Source: Aplidium turbinatum
Lineage: Eukaryota; Chordata; Ascidiacea; Aplousobranchia; Polyclinidae
DNA length: 64,000 bases
Assembly (NCBI GenBank): GCA_918807975.1
Contig: OU964923.1
Coordinates: 7,874,001 to 7,938,000 of the forward strand
Reading direction: 5' to 3'
A program made the position numbers and the translations under genes. Shown one piece after another: positions 1 through 10,946 of the stretch. Each line of letters begins with the position of its first letter. Position 1 is the stretch's first letter. Under the pieces are notes generated by a model. That model saw only the letters and a list, made by a program, of their open reading frames with translations. It made no database searches and had not been told where the DNA came from.

Positions 1-900
1 TGTTAAACATTAGTCTGCTTTGTGTGTTCAACATTGCTTTGTATTAATGTTCTCCATTGGAGTAAACAAAAATCATCATAATCAAATTTGATTTTTTGGT
101 AAAATTGTTGTATTTTTTAATAGAAACTTCCTTTAAAACTAAATGTTAGTACCTATAGATTTTTTCCTGCCCATTCTATTTTAACAATACAGTATCTTCT
201 CAAAATCTGTCCTCTACAAATAATGCAGAAACTTGAGTTTTTATGAATTACAATCACTGCAGTAACATAATTACTTTACTTGTGCAAAGAACTACGGTTC
301 TTATACTTGTCACTCGCTTGTTACCGTATTTGTCACTTGTGTGATACATGTACACTGTACAGTTATGCATACCATTAATGCAAAGTTAGCTTCAAGTACA
401 AGCTAGTTTCTAAGTTTAAATTACACTTTGCAAAACTAATCACCTACCTTACATTGAAGTTAGATGCTTGCATTAAATTATCTTTCAGTATTTGTTAAGA
501 AGACAAATCTTACATTTTATTGCGTTTTAACTAAAAGGGGTGGATTATGGATAATGCTGAGTTTTTTTATTGTGATTCATTTTTTCGGTCAATCAGTTTG
601 CATTCATTTGTCAAATATAATTTGCATTTTTAACGGCGTTACTAGACATTGTTTATTATTATATATACTGACTATATTACCACTGTAGTGTATAAGGTAC
701 CGGTACCAAATGTTTAAAACTTTGAAAACTTGACTAAAGTTATCTGAGTTTCGATAAAAAATGTTGTTAGCATAATCCAATGATTGATTGTCATTGTAGC
801 TCAATGGTATTGATGTTAAGTGCTTATTTTTAATCGCATATTTTTCCGTTGGAATTGGTGTGTACTGTCTGTATATAGGCCTACTGTTATATATATGTAC
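1..900. other. AT-rich upstream flank of zinc-finger gene 1
   Basis: No convincing coding region, RNA gene or repeat was recognised. The short open frames here have no recognisable protein features. It probably contains the promoter, first untranslated exon and 5' UTR intron of the zinc-finger gene that starts at 986, because a polypyrimidine-AG acceptor ends at 912. I cannot place the transcription start. Confidence 0.4.
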
Positions 901-985
901 TTACTTTTCCAGGCTTCACTGCAAGTGAGAAGTGATTAGGTACATCTTACTAGGGCACTTGCTTGAAAGCTATATTTAGTTTGAA

Positions 986-2491
986 ATGAATGTCTTAAAC
1001 AGTATCACAAACACCGAAAATGGAAATTCAATTCTTATTGGGCAGTTGATATTGGATGAGTTGAAATGTATTCGTAAAGAATTAAAGGAAGAAATAAGAA
1101 AATTAGGAGATAAATTTCAAGAGTTTATTGCTATTAGGAATAGCTTAGAAACTACAGCAATAAATCATAATCGACACAACGATGGAATGAAATGCCAGGA
1201 AAGTAAACAAGAATCTCAAATCAACAACAAAAAAGCATTTAATGGCATATCTCGACCTGCAGACAGTGAATATGAAAAGAACTCCTTTGCTCAAGATGCC
1301 TTTGATGTATCAAAATGTTTCGACAACATTAAAGTTCCTAATTTGTTCGATGCTCAGAAAGTAATTGCAGGAAATTATCCCTTAAAATTAATGGCAGAAT
1401 CAAATACTGATTTGACCATTCTTCCAGAAGCAAAAGTTGTGCCCAATGAAGAAGGGATTGGTGCTACTGCAGCTAAAGAAGACAGCTCAAGTGATGCAGA
1501 TGCATGTGCCGGTAAACCACAAAATATTCAAAGAAAGCCATTGTGTGGAAGGAAACTGAGAAAATCTCAACCAAAAAAACATAAGTACACACCATCTTAT
1601 TCGATGCGAGATTATGGGAATGATTTTGAAAGTTTAAACAACAACAAAAGTACTGAAAGTGAATTAAAAAGATCAGATAGTGATATGGAACAGGAAGCCA
1701 CGTCGGATTTTCAAGAATGGCATAAACTAGTGAAAGCTCACAAATTCAATTATCAATGCAAAATATGTGGCCGCTATTTCAGTCAGCATGGTAGCTTAAG
1801 AAGACATCTTCGGATACACACGGGAGAAAAGCCGTACAAATGCAAACTTTGTTTTAAGCGGTTTATACGTAATGATGACTTGCGTTTACACACTAAGAAA
1901 GTGCATTTACCTCAAACAGTTGAAGAAAATTCAGGTGCATTTGGAAAAATGGTGGGGAGCCCTGCGTCAAAATCTGAGCATCAGGCGCTACAATCGTCTC
2001 TGTTGCTGTCTTCTGTTGCTGCTACTGCGCCAAGTCACCCTTCGGATGCTTCCATGGCTTTGTTGGCTGGTTCTGTGACTGACAGCACAGACGGTTCAAT
2101 GTTCGCACAAAATATGGAGAGGCAAAACTTCTTGCAACACGGGAATATGTCAGTGCTGGAAAACTATCCTGTGATACCTGATCATGTGAGAGACGCACTG
2201 AAAACTCGTAACGGAAAGAAGATCTACAAGTGTGACGTGTGCGGCAAATCCTTCATTTATACCAGCCAGTCTTATAGGCGGCACATGATGATACACACGG
2301 GCGAACGCCCATTTACTTGCGAGTATTGCAACAAAGGCTTCATACGAGCAGCAAACCTGAGACTGCATATCCGTACACATACCGGCGAAAAACCTTTCCA
2401 ATGCACTTATTGTAATGAATCGTTTCGACTACGTCCAAGACTAACGAAACATTTGCAGTCCCATATGGAATTCACTTTCGATAACGAATAA
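986..2491 (+). CDS. C2H2 zinc-finger protein, five fingers, single coding exon
   Basis: A 501-residue open frame from ATG 986 to a TAA. It is probably a nuclear DNA-binding regulator. Residues about 20-50 are lysine/glutamate rich and look helical (ELKCIRKELKEEIRKL). About 200 residues of polar, low-complexity sequence follow. Fingers 1-2 begin near residue 258 and are joined by a HTGEKPY linker; finger 2 has H-x4-H spacing. After a spacer of about 100 residues rich in Ser and Ala, fingers 3-5 run from about 416 to 496, joined by HTGERPF and HTGEKPF linkers. Finger 3 has 13 rather than 12 residues between its second Cys and first His. An acceptor (TTTTCCAG) ends at 912, so the start codon lies in the second exon of the transcript and the whole protein is in one exon. 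The closest relative in the window is the zinc-finger gene at 46746-48389. The target gene or orthologue is not recognisable by eye. Confidence 0.93.
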   Translation: MNVLNSITNTENGNSILIGQLILDELKCIRKELKEEIRKLGDKFQEFIAIRNSLETTAINHNRHNDGMKCQESKQESQINNKKAFNGISRPADSEYEKNSFAQDAFDVSKCFDNIKVPNLFDAQKVIAGNYPLKLMAESNTDLTILPEAKVVPNEEGIGATAAKEDSSSDADACAGKPQNIQRKPLCGRKLRKSQPKKHKYTPSYSMRDYGNDFESLNNNKSTESELKRSDSDMEQEATSDFQEWHKLVKAHKFNYQCKICGRYFSQHGSLRRHLRIHTGEKPYKCKLCFKRFIRNDDLRLHTKKVHLPQTVEENSGAFGKMVGSPASKSEHQALQSSLLLSSVAATAPSHPSDASMALLAGSVTDSTDGSMFAQNMERQNFLQHGNMSVLENYPVIPDHVRDALKTRNGKKIYKCDVCGKSFIYTSQSYRRHMMIHTGERPFTCEYCNKGFIRAANLRLHIRTHTGEKPFQCTYCNESFRLRPRLTKHLQSHMEFTFDNE

Positions 2492-3900
2492 CTTGTGCTA
2501 ACGCTATGTGCTTGATATCAATGCCTTTGTTTAAATTGTACAGTTATTTTCCTTTTGCACGATTTGTAAAATCTACTTTAGTAACTCAAAATCTCAGTCA
2601 TTGAAGGTACAATTAGTATCATATTATGGACAAGATATTTATGATGCATGTCATGTGGCATATATAAATTGCATTTGTCTTAAGGTCTCCTATTTCGTTT
2701 TTATTCCATTCTTAAACTGTATTACATTTAGAGGATGCTCAGTTGCTCACTTTCAAGGAACAAACTGCATTAGACTGATACATGCCCAACCAGCAAATCA
2801 GTCCATTTTTACATTGATTTAGCAGACAAATACCAGAATCAATTATATTGATTAAACAAAAAATTCTGATTTTTTAACTGGGTGATGTCAATGCCAAGCT
2901 TTGCATAGCTTGCATCTATTGTTTTATTTGTTTTTTATGTAATCCAATTTTTAACACGCCCCTACGAACGATACCCATTTATTGTTGCAGCAAATTCCAA
3001 ATATTTTGTGTCTTGTTTGAGCATGAGTTGATAAGTTGTTTGACGTTTAAGCAGTTTTACAAAACAATAGCTGTTTTTGAATTTCAGGAACTTATAATAT
3101 TTGTGAAGCATTTCAGTGGGAATTAGCTACGTTGTATTTTGTACTGTAATGTAAAAATTAAATATGTGTGCAAGTTTTTATGTACTTTATCGCCTGTATT
3201 TATACATTCATATTAATTGCAATTTTTGTGTTATCCAGAACAACTTAACCGACTGTAATACCTGTATGTCAGGCAATTGCTGCATTTTTATTTTCTCCCC
3301 TTTAAAAATGTGTAACTTGTATATTGTTTCCTCCTTGATCTTATTCTTAACAAGTAAAGTGATGGTGGCAATTATTATCTGGTTTAGTGTACTTATCAAT
3401 ATTCAGTTGCCAATTGATTGTGAGTAAACTTACCTGCAATTCTTGTGCTCATAAAGAGTCTCTGCACTCTCCAACAAGTATTGGTTTATGTGATTTGTAT
3501 GAACCTATCTGTGCTTTCTGATGAGTGGGGCATGTTTTATTTTGCATAACATGTTGTAGGCTTCTCTGGGTACTAGTGGGTAGTGAGGTCATATCAAAAT
3601 ACGAGTTTTTTTCTGGTTAACTTTACAAAAAAGGATTTTTTCATGTGGTTCCTCTGTCAAAATTTTGGAAGTAATGCTTGGTAGAGTGACACAATTATGG
3701 AATATTATTCTGCCAAAATATGTTTGTTTATGTGTACGCTCTGTTTCATTCGTCTGCAATGAAATTTTGTCAGCTATTGTGTGTTTTTAAAGACCGTTAT
3801 CATATCTACTCTAAATGCTGGATGTCATATAACTGCTATTTCTTTTCGTACTTTATATTGTGACATTACCTTGGTTTTTGCTTTTCTTACAGATTTTACA
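2492..3900. other. 3' flank and probable 3' UTR of zinc-finger gene 1
   Basis: AT-rich sequence without a supportable coding region. Weak poly(A)-signal variants (ATTAAA) occur near 2850 and 3155, and either could end the zinc-finger transcript. No canonical AATAAA was found close to the stop codon. No repeat was recognised. Confidence 0.35.
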
Positions 3901-3956
3901 GTGAGTGGTGTAGTTAGAATTTTTGGCAAAATATTCATCCATTTTGCAACATCCCT

Positions 3957-4395
3957 TTGATATGTTTGATGAGGCAAAACAGACTAAACGTTTTGGCATC
4001 GATATTGCATTTTCATGCCATTTGGAAGCACAAACAACGAAAGATTAAAAAAGGTCTCCTGCAGAGAGATCTATGGATTCAAAACGAGAGTGATCCATTT
4101 GGTAACAGTCGGAGTGGAGATTTCAGTTCAAAATCAAAGCACTCAAAAAGAAAACGAAACTGTGCTTTTGACATCAACACCGACTTTAAATAAAATTATA
4201 GCCGAAATAGACGTAACGCAAAACTAAACTTTTAAGAATAAAAATAGAAAATCGTCATCGACTTAAAGGAGGATTAGCATCCCGAAAGATGATGAACTTC
4301 GTCATCTCGTATTATGATGATTCTGATGGGTTAATTGATGATGAGATCATAGAAAGAGACTGCTTAATTGTAAATGTTCCAGGTAAGGCAAGATT
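3957..4395 (+). other. possible decayed or partial exons of unknown gene
   Basis: Just after an acceptor-like stretch ending near 3892 there are protein-like pieces in different frames. One starts at 3962 (MFDEAKQTKRFGIDIAFSCH). A Ser/Lys-rich tail lies in another frame and ends at 4193. A third, acidic piece runs from about 4288 to 4382 and is followed by a good donor (G|GTAAGG). They do not join into one clean frame, no domain is recognised and no start is compelling. This may be a gene relic or chance. Confidence 0.2.
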
Positions 4396-4456
4396 ATTGT
4401 TCTACATTATACGATTACTACACCACGACACTGCATATTAGATTGCTGTAACATAC

Positions 4457-4617
4457 CGGAATGGCCCGTTTCAGTGAGTCCGATCCCTTAACGGGGGATT
4501 CTTTCATTTTTTTTTTAAATTATTGGGTGCCGTAGCCTAATTATCATTGCCGTTTTAGGGTTGGGGTTAGAGGTTAGGAACTCACCGAATCGGACTCACC
4601 GAATAGTAGCAGACTCG
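4457..4617. mobile_element. 161-bp member of the CGGAATGG foldback family
   Basis: Flanked by the 8-bp direct repeat TAACATAC (4449-4456 and 4618-4625; a ninth base G also matches upstream). The left tip reads CGGAATGGCCCGTTTC and the right tip GAATAGTAGCAGACTC. Subterminal GGTGAGTCCGAT-type motifs are in inverted orientation. The inner part has a T-run and TTATTGGGTGCCGTAGCC. It is a close relative of 21494-21662 and shares both tips with the 4.9-kb element at 31031-35926. It is too small to code. An 8-9 bp duplication fits a MULE (MuDR) or hAT origin. Confidence 0.85.
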
Positions 4618-5656
4618 TAACATACGGTGACAAATACAAAGGTATTTTTCTTCAAAATGTGTGTGAGCACCGAACAAGATGGCGACTTGATGTTTATTAT
4701 AAATGCAAATAATAATGCTTCTTTTTCAGCAACTGATATTGTACGTGTAGCTCTTGCGGGCTCTGCATACGTGTTTTTATAATTGGTTCTGGAATCCGTG
4801 TGGCCTTACAGGCTCATAATTTTTTCCTACGTTGTGTGCAAATCCCCTGGCTGGAATATCACAGAGCGCGTGGTTGGTCTCTTCCATTACGTTGCATTCA
4901 CATGATTTTGCGTCTGTTGGTTTGTTGTGTGCCGGTCTGCTACTATTGGGAGAATCCGTTTCAGAAAATCCGATTCGGAGACAGCCTTTTTCGGAGAATT
5001 TGTAAAATTACCGCGGCATTATGTATATTGAAAGGAATTAGCTTACAATAGAGAAATGAATGAAATGACAATGATCACCCAATTTAAAAGTTAGTTTTAA
5101 TAACCTTGCTTTCTATTGCTTAACATTAAGATTAAGGTGTTTTTATAGCCTACCTGATAATAGCATACGGTACTGTACTGTCATAAAGGAAACTGCTCGT
5201 AATTATGCAAACAAGTTACTTTTGTGTAAAATTTCATCTAAAAAATGAAATAAGACAATATATTTTAAACTCATTTAGATGCGGAGATAAAAGTAAGAGT
5301 AGTACTAGTCACTAGAAGTAAGAAACACTTTGACGCAAAACCCGAAAGGTTCATTGATGCTTCTTGCCTATAGTATGAAGGCTAATTTGTTTTTGACTTA
5401 CAATATTGAAAAGCAAATAAACATTCTCTCTTTTCCGAGATTATGTCTTAGTTGTCATTGAAGTTGACCATTTAAGTGCTTGTATATGTTCACAGGTCGT
5501 CCGTCTCGTCAATCGAACGGTGAACGTCGGCCGGCCATCTTTCCGGTTCCAATGCGCCGGAATGTCCAGTCTGTGACCGGGTGATTCATGACCAAGTAAG
5601 TGACGTTGGTAAAAGTTCTTGAGATTTTTATACACATTTTCGTATACCGTATAAGC

Positions 5657-5971
5657 CAGGGGTTCCCAACCTTTTTTACACCGTGGCTCCCTGTGAAAAT
5701 TTTGAAAAATCAATGGCCCCCCTATTTTTGATTATTATATTATTTTTGAAATAACCGGGAATTAAAGATCATTTCATGAAGATTTGGGCAAAATGTACTA
5801 GTATTTTTATTAAATTTTAATTTGTTTCTTTCGTTATATAGTGTTGGAATGGACTTAGAGATGATAAATTAAAAAAATTACTATTTTTTAAATTTATCCA
5901 CGGCCTCTTTGAAAAAGGCTCATGGCCCACAGCCCACTAGGGAGCTGTGGCCCCCAGGTTGGGAACCCCTG
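5657..5971. mobile_element. hAT-type MITE with CAGGGGTTCCCAACC ends
   Basis: About 315 bp with perfect terminal inverted repeats CAGGGGTTCCCAACC...GGTTGGGAACCCCTG. It is flanked by GTATAAGC (5649-5656) and GTATAGGC (5972-5979), an 8-bp target duplication with one mismatch. An inner GTGGCCCCC/ATGGCCCCC motif is also inverted. CAGGGGTTCCC ends with 8-bp duplications are the signature of non-autonomous hAT elements. No coding capacity. Confidence 0.88.
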
Positions 5972-6197
5972 GTATAGGCTATGCTCCAATGTAGGTAGAG
6001 ATTTTCAATTTGAAAAGCAAGGGTCGACCTATAAGCTGCACGAGACAAGATTTTGTCTCCAACTCGATTGGTTTGCATGACTAATTGACTATTGATCGCT
6101 CACGCTTTCGATTTTATGCAACACAAAGCGTACCGTAGCCTGATCATAAAAAGTTTAACCGCTAACCAGGTTGAATGTGATCTTGCATTCCCTTTAG

Positions 6198-6489
6198 GTC
6201 AGAACCAACAATCACGCAGAGGTAGCTCACCGACGTCTCAAATGTGAGTTGGGCATGGAGCAGCCAACACTCTGGAAGTTGATTGACGGGTTCAAAGTGA
6301 TTCAAAAATCAAGGGACATGGAGCAGTGAGCACGACCGCATGATAGCCGGCTATAGTCCGCCACAAAAGTTGCAAAAATATAGAGAAGCTGACGACTGCA
6401 TCAAGAAACTTGTTCGCTTCGATGTGCATAGCAATGTTCCACCTCAGTTCATGTGGGACTTCCTATGTGGTATCAGCCATAATTTTTAA
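6198..6489 (+). pseudogene. MULE-type transposase relic, C-terminal end
   Basis: From 6198 one frame reads RTNNHAEVAHRRLKCELG...PTLWKLIDGFK and stops at 6327. From 6343 a second frame continues with a Lys/Arg-rich helix (QKLQKYREADDCIKKLV) and ends WDFLCGISHNF-stop at 6489. This order (RTNN-x-E-x-x-H, PTLW-x-x-ID, a charged helix, then a short tail ending in G-I-x-H-N) is the C-terminus typical of MULE transposases that often carry an N-terminal FLYWCH finger. The frame is broken between the two parts and the upstream catalytic domain is not recognisable, so it is a dead fragment. Confidence 0.72.
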
Positions 6490-6990
6490 ATGGATGCATG
6501 AACTGTTATTTTTTGTTTGTTTTACAAACTGTATGCAAAGTAACTAAAAGTTTGTGGGAAAAAAAATTTCGCTAATTTACGTTTTTTTTTTTTTTTATTT
6601 ATTTGTTTTTTTTTCGCTTTTTATACTACTGTACTGTATTTCCAATCGTTTCATACATTTTTTCAAGTAACAACTGTTTTCATTTATCATAACAAAGAAC
6701 TGCGAAAGAGTGTGTTGAATGATAGCTGCTGCATAACTCGTTATAAATTAGTTTGCTGCAGCTTTGACTAAGTTGTGTAAGTTAGAAGTGTCTCAGCGGT
6801 GACCTTAACCTCCTTTGTTGCCTGTCTCAATTTCTATTATTACTTAGTTTGTTGATTTTTTTCATTCCTGTTATTTCTTTCATTGCATTGTTCACATAGC
6901 CTATTATATGGGGTATTATGATGTTCTTTAAAGTCTAATAGGTGAATCTCCAGTCTTCTCTAGTCGACTGATAAAGGTTAACTTATCTTT

Positions 6991-7097
6991 AAAAAAGTTG
7001 AAAGTACCACACTAAATTGACAAATTCAAGTTTTTTTTTCAATTCAAATGTAATAACTTGAATTTGCGAATTTTAGTGTGATACGCTATCCTTTTTT
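6991..7097. repeat. short palindromic MITE-like hairpin
   Basis: CACACTAAATTGACAAATTC (7008-7027) is matched by the near-complement at 7057-7080 (CTTGAATTTGCG...TTTAGTGTG). Weaker pairing extends outward to A-rich and T-rich ends. No clear target duplication was found. The neighbouring 6490-6990 and 7100-7430 are AT-rich with nothing else recognised. Confidence 0.55.
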
Positions 7098-7429
7098 GAT
7101 TATGTTATCACACTACGCAATACGCATCCTTTTGGATCATCGGTGAAGTCAAAAGAAAATTTTAATGAAGTTTAGTGATTAATTTATATTTTGGTAACTT
7201 ATCGATGTCTTGATTATTTCAGAATAAATATTTCAAAAAACTAAAAGTACAAATTTTGTTTCAACATTTCAATTTTTGACAGATTGCTGGTGCACAAAAC
7301 ACAATCGTTTTTTTTAAACAAACACAAAAAACGACTCAAACCTCTAATTACAATATCATCACTGGATGTAATTCATTAAACATTTTCATGTAATTGTAAT
7401 TAAGACTTTTCCTTGTTTTATTTATCATC

Positions 7430-7840
7430 ATCGTCCAAATTTGGTTTTGTCCCCACTAATGGGGGTGGCCTATTCAATATTCATTCCTTGCAGCAATTGC
7501 CTTCACTCCTATTCTCCATCTCGTTTTGTCCGTCGCATCGTCTTCCTGTAGTCCGACATTGTCTGTCTCATTCTTCACCTGTTTCTTCCATGTCCTTTTT
7601 GGACGTCCCCTTGTCCTATTTCTATCTACCTTCGAAGTTAATGCCTTTCGAAGAAAAATTTCTTCCTCCTTTTATGTCCATGCCATCCTACTCCGTTTGC
7701 CCTGGCAAGTTGTTCAATATTCTCCCTCATCTCAAGCATATCCATCAGTTCTTCAGTCTTTTTCTCCCTTCTGGTTCTTACTCCAGTCCACACATTTCTC
7801 TCACCATTGTCGTTTTCGTTCTTCTCAGAATGGCCAGTTC
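7430..7840 (-). pseudogene. LINE ORF2 3' end fragment
   Basis: Read on the minus strand, the fragment contains TEELMDMLEMRENIEQLARANGVGWHGH, then GRPKKTWKK, then DDATDKTRWRIGVKAIAA. The order LA-x-ANGV-x-W-x-GH, GRPK-x-TWK, DA-x-x-x-x-KW is the extreme C-terminus of reverse-transcriptase ORFs of non-LTR retrotransposons common in marine invertebrates. Frame and stops are inconsistent and the RT domain is absent, so this is a 5'-truncated dead copy. The clade cannot be assigned by eye. Confidence 0.7.
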
Positions 7841-7849
7841 ACTATATCT

Positions 7850-8424
7850 TAATTGTAATTTCAATTTTTTTTAGTCCAAATTACAATTTCGTTTGGTAAG
7901 TTGCACGCATGATGTCATTACTTAGCCGCTAGTTGGGGTTCACAAAGGGACTTTCTACATTGCAACCTAATCTTTAGGCCTAAGCTCTATTTGGTGTTTA
8001 ATATCTCCCCGCGTATATATTTTTTTCGGGGATTTTGACCAAACTCACTTTAACTTTTTAGAACATTTTACTAAGAGCTTTTTGGTCAATGACCGAAAAA
8101 AAAACCTAGCCACAAAGTGATAACCGCAGAGCAAGAAAGGTTCCGTTTTCTTCACAGAGTATGCCCAAAAGGAAAGCACCACACGGCGTGTCCAACTGTG
8201 TTGAGAGAAATGAGGCATTGGACAAAGCACATTTTACAAAATAAATCTCTTTAATTTTTTATTAGATTGACCAGGCGATCCAACCAGTTTTGCTCCTAAG
8301 TCAAGGACATATTGTGCGTTTTTGAACATTTTCCCCGCAGCCATGCATGGTTGCAACTTGCAAGGGAGACATTCACTATTTTTTTTTAAAGTTTTTGTAG
8401 AGAGATCGCTTTGTTGTACCACAG
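7850..8424. other. non-coding interval, nothing recognised
   Basis: AT-rich sequence between the LINE fragment and the MITE copy at 8425. A 61-codon minus-strand frame at 8045-8230 has no recognisable motif and I do not call it a gene. Confidence 0.4.
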
Positions 8425-8705
8425 ACATACGAAATAAAATAGGCCTAACTTCAATAGGTTTATTATATTTTGTTTTTATCACACAAAGGAAATACAACAT
8501 TATTAAAATAAAGTTTGAGAAGTTTTTTGACATCTTGTGTTCTCATCAGGAATTACTTTACATCTGCAATAACATAAAAGTGAAAATTAGAAGAAAGCCT
8601 AAATTAACTCCACTATTACCACTAGGCCTATAACTCCGGACGCAAACGATACTCCGGACTGAACAGCACAAACTCAACAAGTGGTACAACAAGAATGATT
8701 GCAAG
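8425..8705. mobile_element. left part of a MITE, interrupted by the hAT at 8706
   Basis: This stretch aligns with the intact inverted-repeat element at 39482-39803. It shares the CATA(C/G)-GAAATAAAA start, an inner TCTCATCAGGAATTA or TCCTCATCAGGAATTA, and ACTCCGGACTGAACAGCACA near the right. The alignment continues across the hAT insertion for about 20 bases at 10912-10935 and is then lost. The paralogous site at 39482-39803 has no hAT, so it acts as an empty-site reference. Confidence 0.7.
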
Positions 8706-10911
8706 TAGAGATGTAAAAAAACGGTTTTTTTTGTTTTTAAAAAAAACGAGCTCGTTTTTTTTGTTTTTTATCGTTTTTTTTTGTATTTTATTCGTTTTTT
8801 TTGTTTTTTTTACCTATTTTTACATTAAATGTCACAATATGCAGCAATTAGGGTAAATTCATTGCAATAGCGTCTCTTTCAACAAAAAAACAGTCTCATT
8901 ACTCGTATAACTTCTTTCAAATGAGACAATATGTCTCTCAAGTCTCAACACACGAGCCATAAAGATTTCTCATCGTCTCAAATAGTAACACATATGGTTG
9001 GCACATCTTAAGTTTTGTCTGTAATTTGGTCCAGACGGTTGTTAAATGCAGTACCACACTCGTGTATAGTTTCGAAGCCACCTGGGATTTTGGTTAATGG
9101 GCATGTTACGTTAGGACCAGGTGGTCAGGGTCCTGTTTCTCTACTTCACAAAGGCACTTTTCAGCAGCACACCACACCTTTTCCAGTACAACGTCAAGAT
9201 ATTGTTCCAGTTGATGTGCATTTGGTGCAAACTTGATGAAAATCACACAAGCGGTTCTCGAGTTACAAGTGAAATAACCTTAGCCACTAGGTGGCTTTAT
9301 AGATAAGGAGCAATAGAAAAACGGCCATATCTCAAGAACCGCTCAACATATTTAGATAATTTTTAGCTCCACCCCTATGTTTTTTGGGGTGGGCTATCTG
9401 TTTATGAACATTAAAACAAGTTTTGGCTACTAATTTTTGAGATAAAAAGAAATTAACCTCTTGTCGTTACGCACCAATAAAACCATGATGCGTAAATTTA
9501 AAAAAAAAAAAATTGGATAGAGGAAAGATTGATGACAAGTTTGGCAAAAGCAGTGTAGTGCTAAACTCCCAACTTTTAGCCCAAATCACATTTAAATGTA
9601 GTGAAAGATGGAAACATTTTGATGTTTTTTATTTTCCGTGAAGAGGTTCAATACTCCTTTATGATGTCATAGTCATGTTTGTTTTCCCTTAATTACACCA
9701 TTGTGCTGTCAATGTCATAGACATGTTTAAAAGAAGTATGGTTGCACTTAATCCACCCAATTTGAACTAGTTTGCAGGACTCTGAGGCTTTAGCCCTTTT
9801 CTGTTTTTGCCAAACTTTTCGTCAATCTTTCCTCTGCCCAATAAAAAAAATTAAAGTTTGCATCATGGTTTTATTGGTGCGTAATGACAAGAGGTCAATT
9901 TCTTTTTATCTCAAAAAGCAGTAGGCCTAGTTCTCAAATAAAATAAGTTTTCATCTTTGATGTTTGTTTTGTATCCTGCATTGCGGGAATATGGGTAAAA
10001 CTTTATACTTGTCAGGAAAAATATTATAAAGCATTTATTCACTATGTGAACACTGAGCAGTGCTGAAAAAACCCACTTTAAAGGGAAAATTTCTTCATTC
10101 AGGGTTGGTAGTTACTAGCAATAGTCAACATGGGTGGTGGGCATTTGAAAGGAACATTAACCTAAACCTTTTCTGACAAATGCACTAACTTTTGACAGCT
10201 AAAAATAGCAGTGATAAGATCTCTTGCATTATATGTCACAAATAATCTGCAAGAAGCATCAATGACGAAGTGTCCAAGATCTTACAACACACGAAAAGAA
10301 TACTTCTGTTTCAATATTTATAAAGCATATACTGTACATCGTTGGTAAGCTATCAGTTACAAAACATATTGGCAATAGCTTGCATTAGTAAATTACCACG
10401 TCCACAAACAAGGTAAATGTGTGTAGGCTACTGAATACTGCCACCTTGTTTTGCCAAAATTTCCTCAACCCATTGAGTGTGTACAAGAATAACCAGTACC
10501 ACAGTATACTAACATCATAGGCTAACTTCCATAAAAGGAAAAAGAAATTAACTCATCTACATTATGTCATGTATCAAATTGCATTAATTCAATGTTTGTC
10601 AGGTCTACTGCCACAAACATGCCTGAGAATGAAGAAAGCGAAACAATACGTAGGACTATGCAAAAACATATGCTGCCAAACACAAACACTTAGGAATTTC
10701 AGCACACCAATAAAACCATTTTCAGTAATTTAATGTTTTTCAAGAGCACTATAATGAAACTAAGCTGCAAATTGCAAAAAATTTGCAACTTTTCCAGAAA
10801 AATATGAAAAAAAACAAAAAACGAGTGTTTTTTTTGGCTCAAGTTTTTTTTGAAAAAAAACACGTTTTTTTTAAAAAAAAACGGTTCGTTTTTTTTGCAT
10901 TTACATCTCTA
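8706..10911. mobile_element. non-autonomous hAT element, 2.2 kb, copy 1
   Basis: The terminal repeats are TAGAGATGTAAA...TTTACATCTCTA, with T-rich and A-rich subterminal runs around an AAAACG/CGTTTT motif. The 8-bp target duplication is ATTGCAAG (8698-8705, 10912-10919), the hAT hallmark. About 2.2 kb aligns with the copy at 27003-29280 with scattered indels. The interior has a nested inverted repeat at about 9457-9897 (CGTTACGCACCAATAAAACC and its complement). No transposase frame is present; the small open frames are not conserved between copies. Confidence 0.9.
9457..9897. repeat. inverted repeat nested inside hAT copy 1
   Basis: The arms begin ACCTCTTGTCGTTACGCACC and include ATAAAACCATGATGCGTAA, then AGGAAAGATTGATGA-AAGTTTGGCAAAA. 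All are mirrored at 9790-9897. The same nested structure is in copy 2 (about 27790-28240), so it was present before the two copies separated. Confidence 0.75.
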
Positions 10912-10946
10912 ATTGCAAGTAACTAGCACAGCTGGAAACAGATCAC

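Noticed and set aside
5460-5600. A CPVCDRVIHDQ zinc-binding exon with a donor at 5596
   Set aside because: The frame has a stop a few codons upstream and no acceptor fits; too short to support.
7413-7874. A 153-codon plus-strand frame as a gene
   Set aside because: It is the antisense shadow of a LINE C-terminal fragment on the minus strand.
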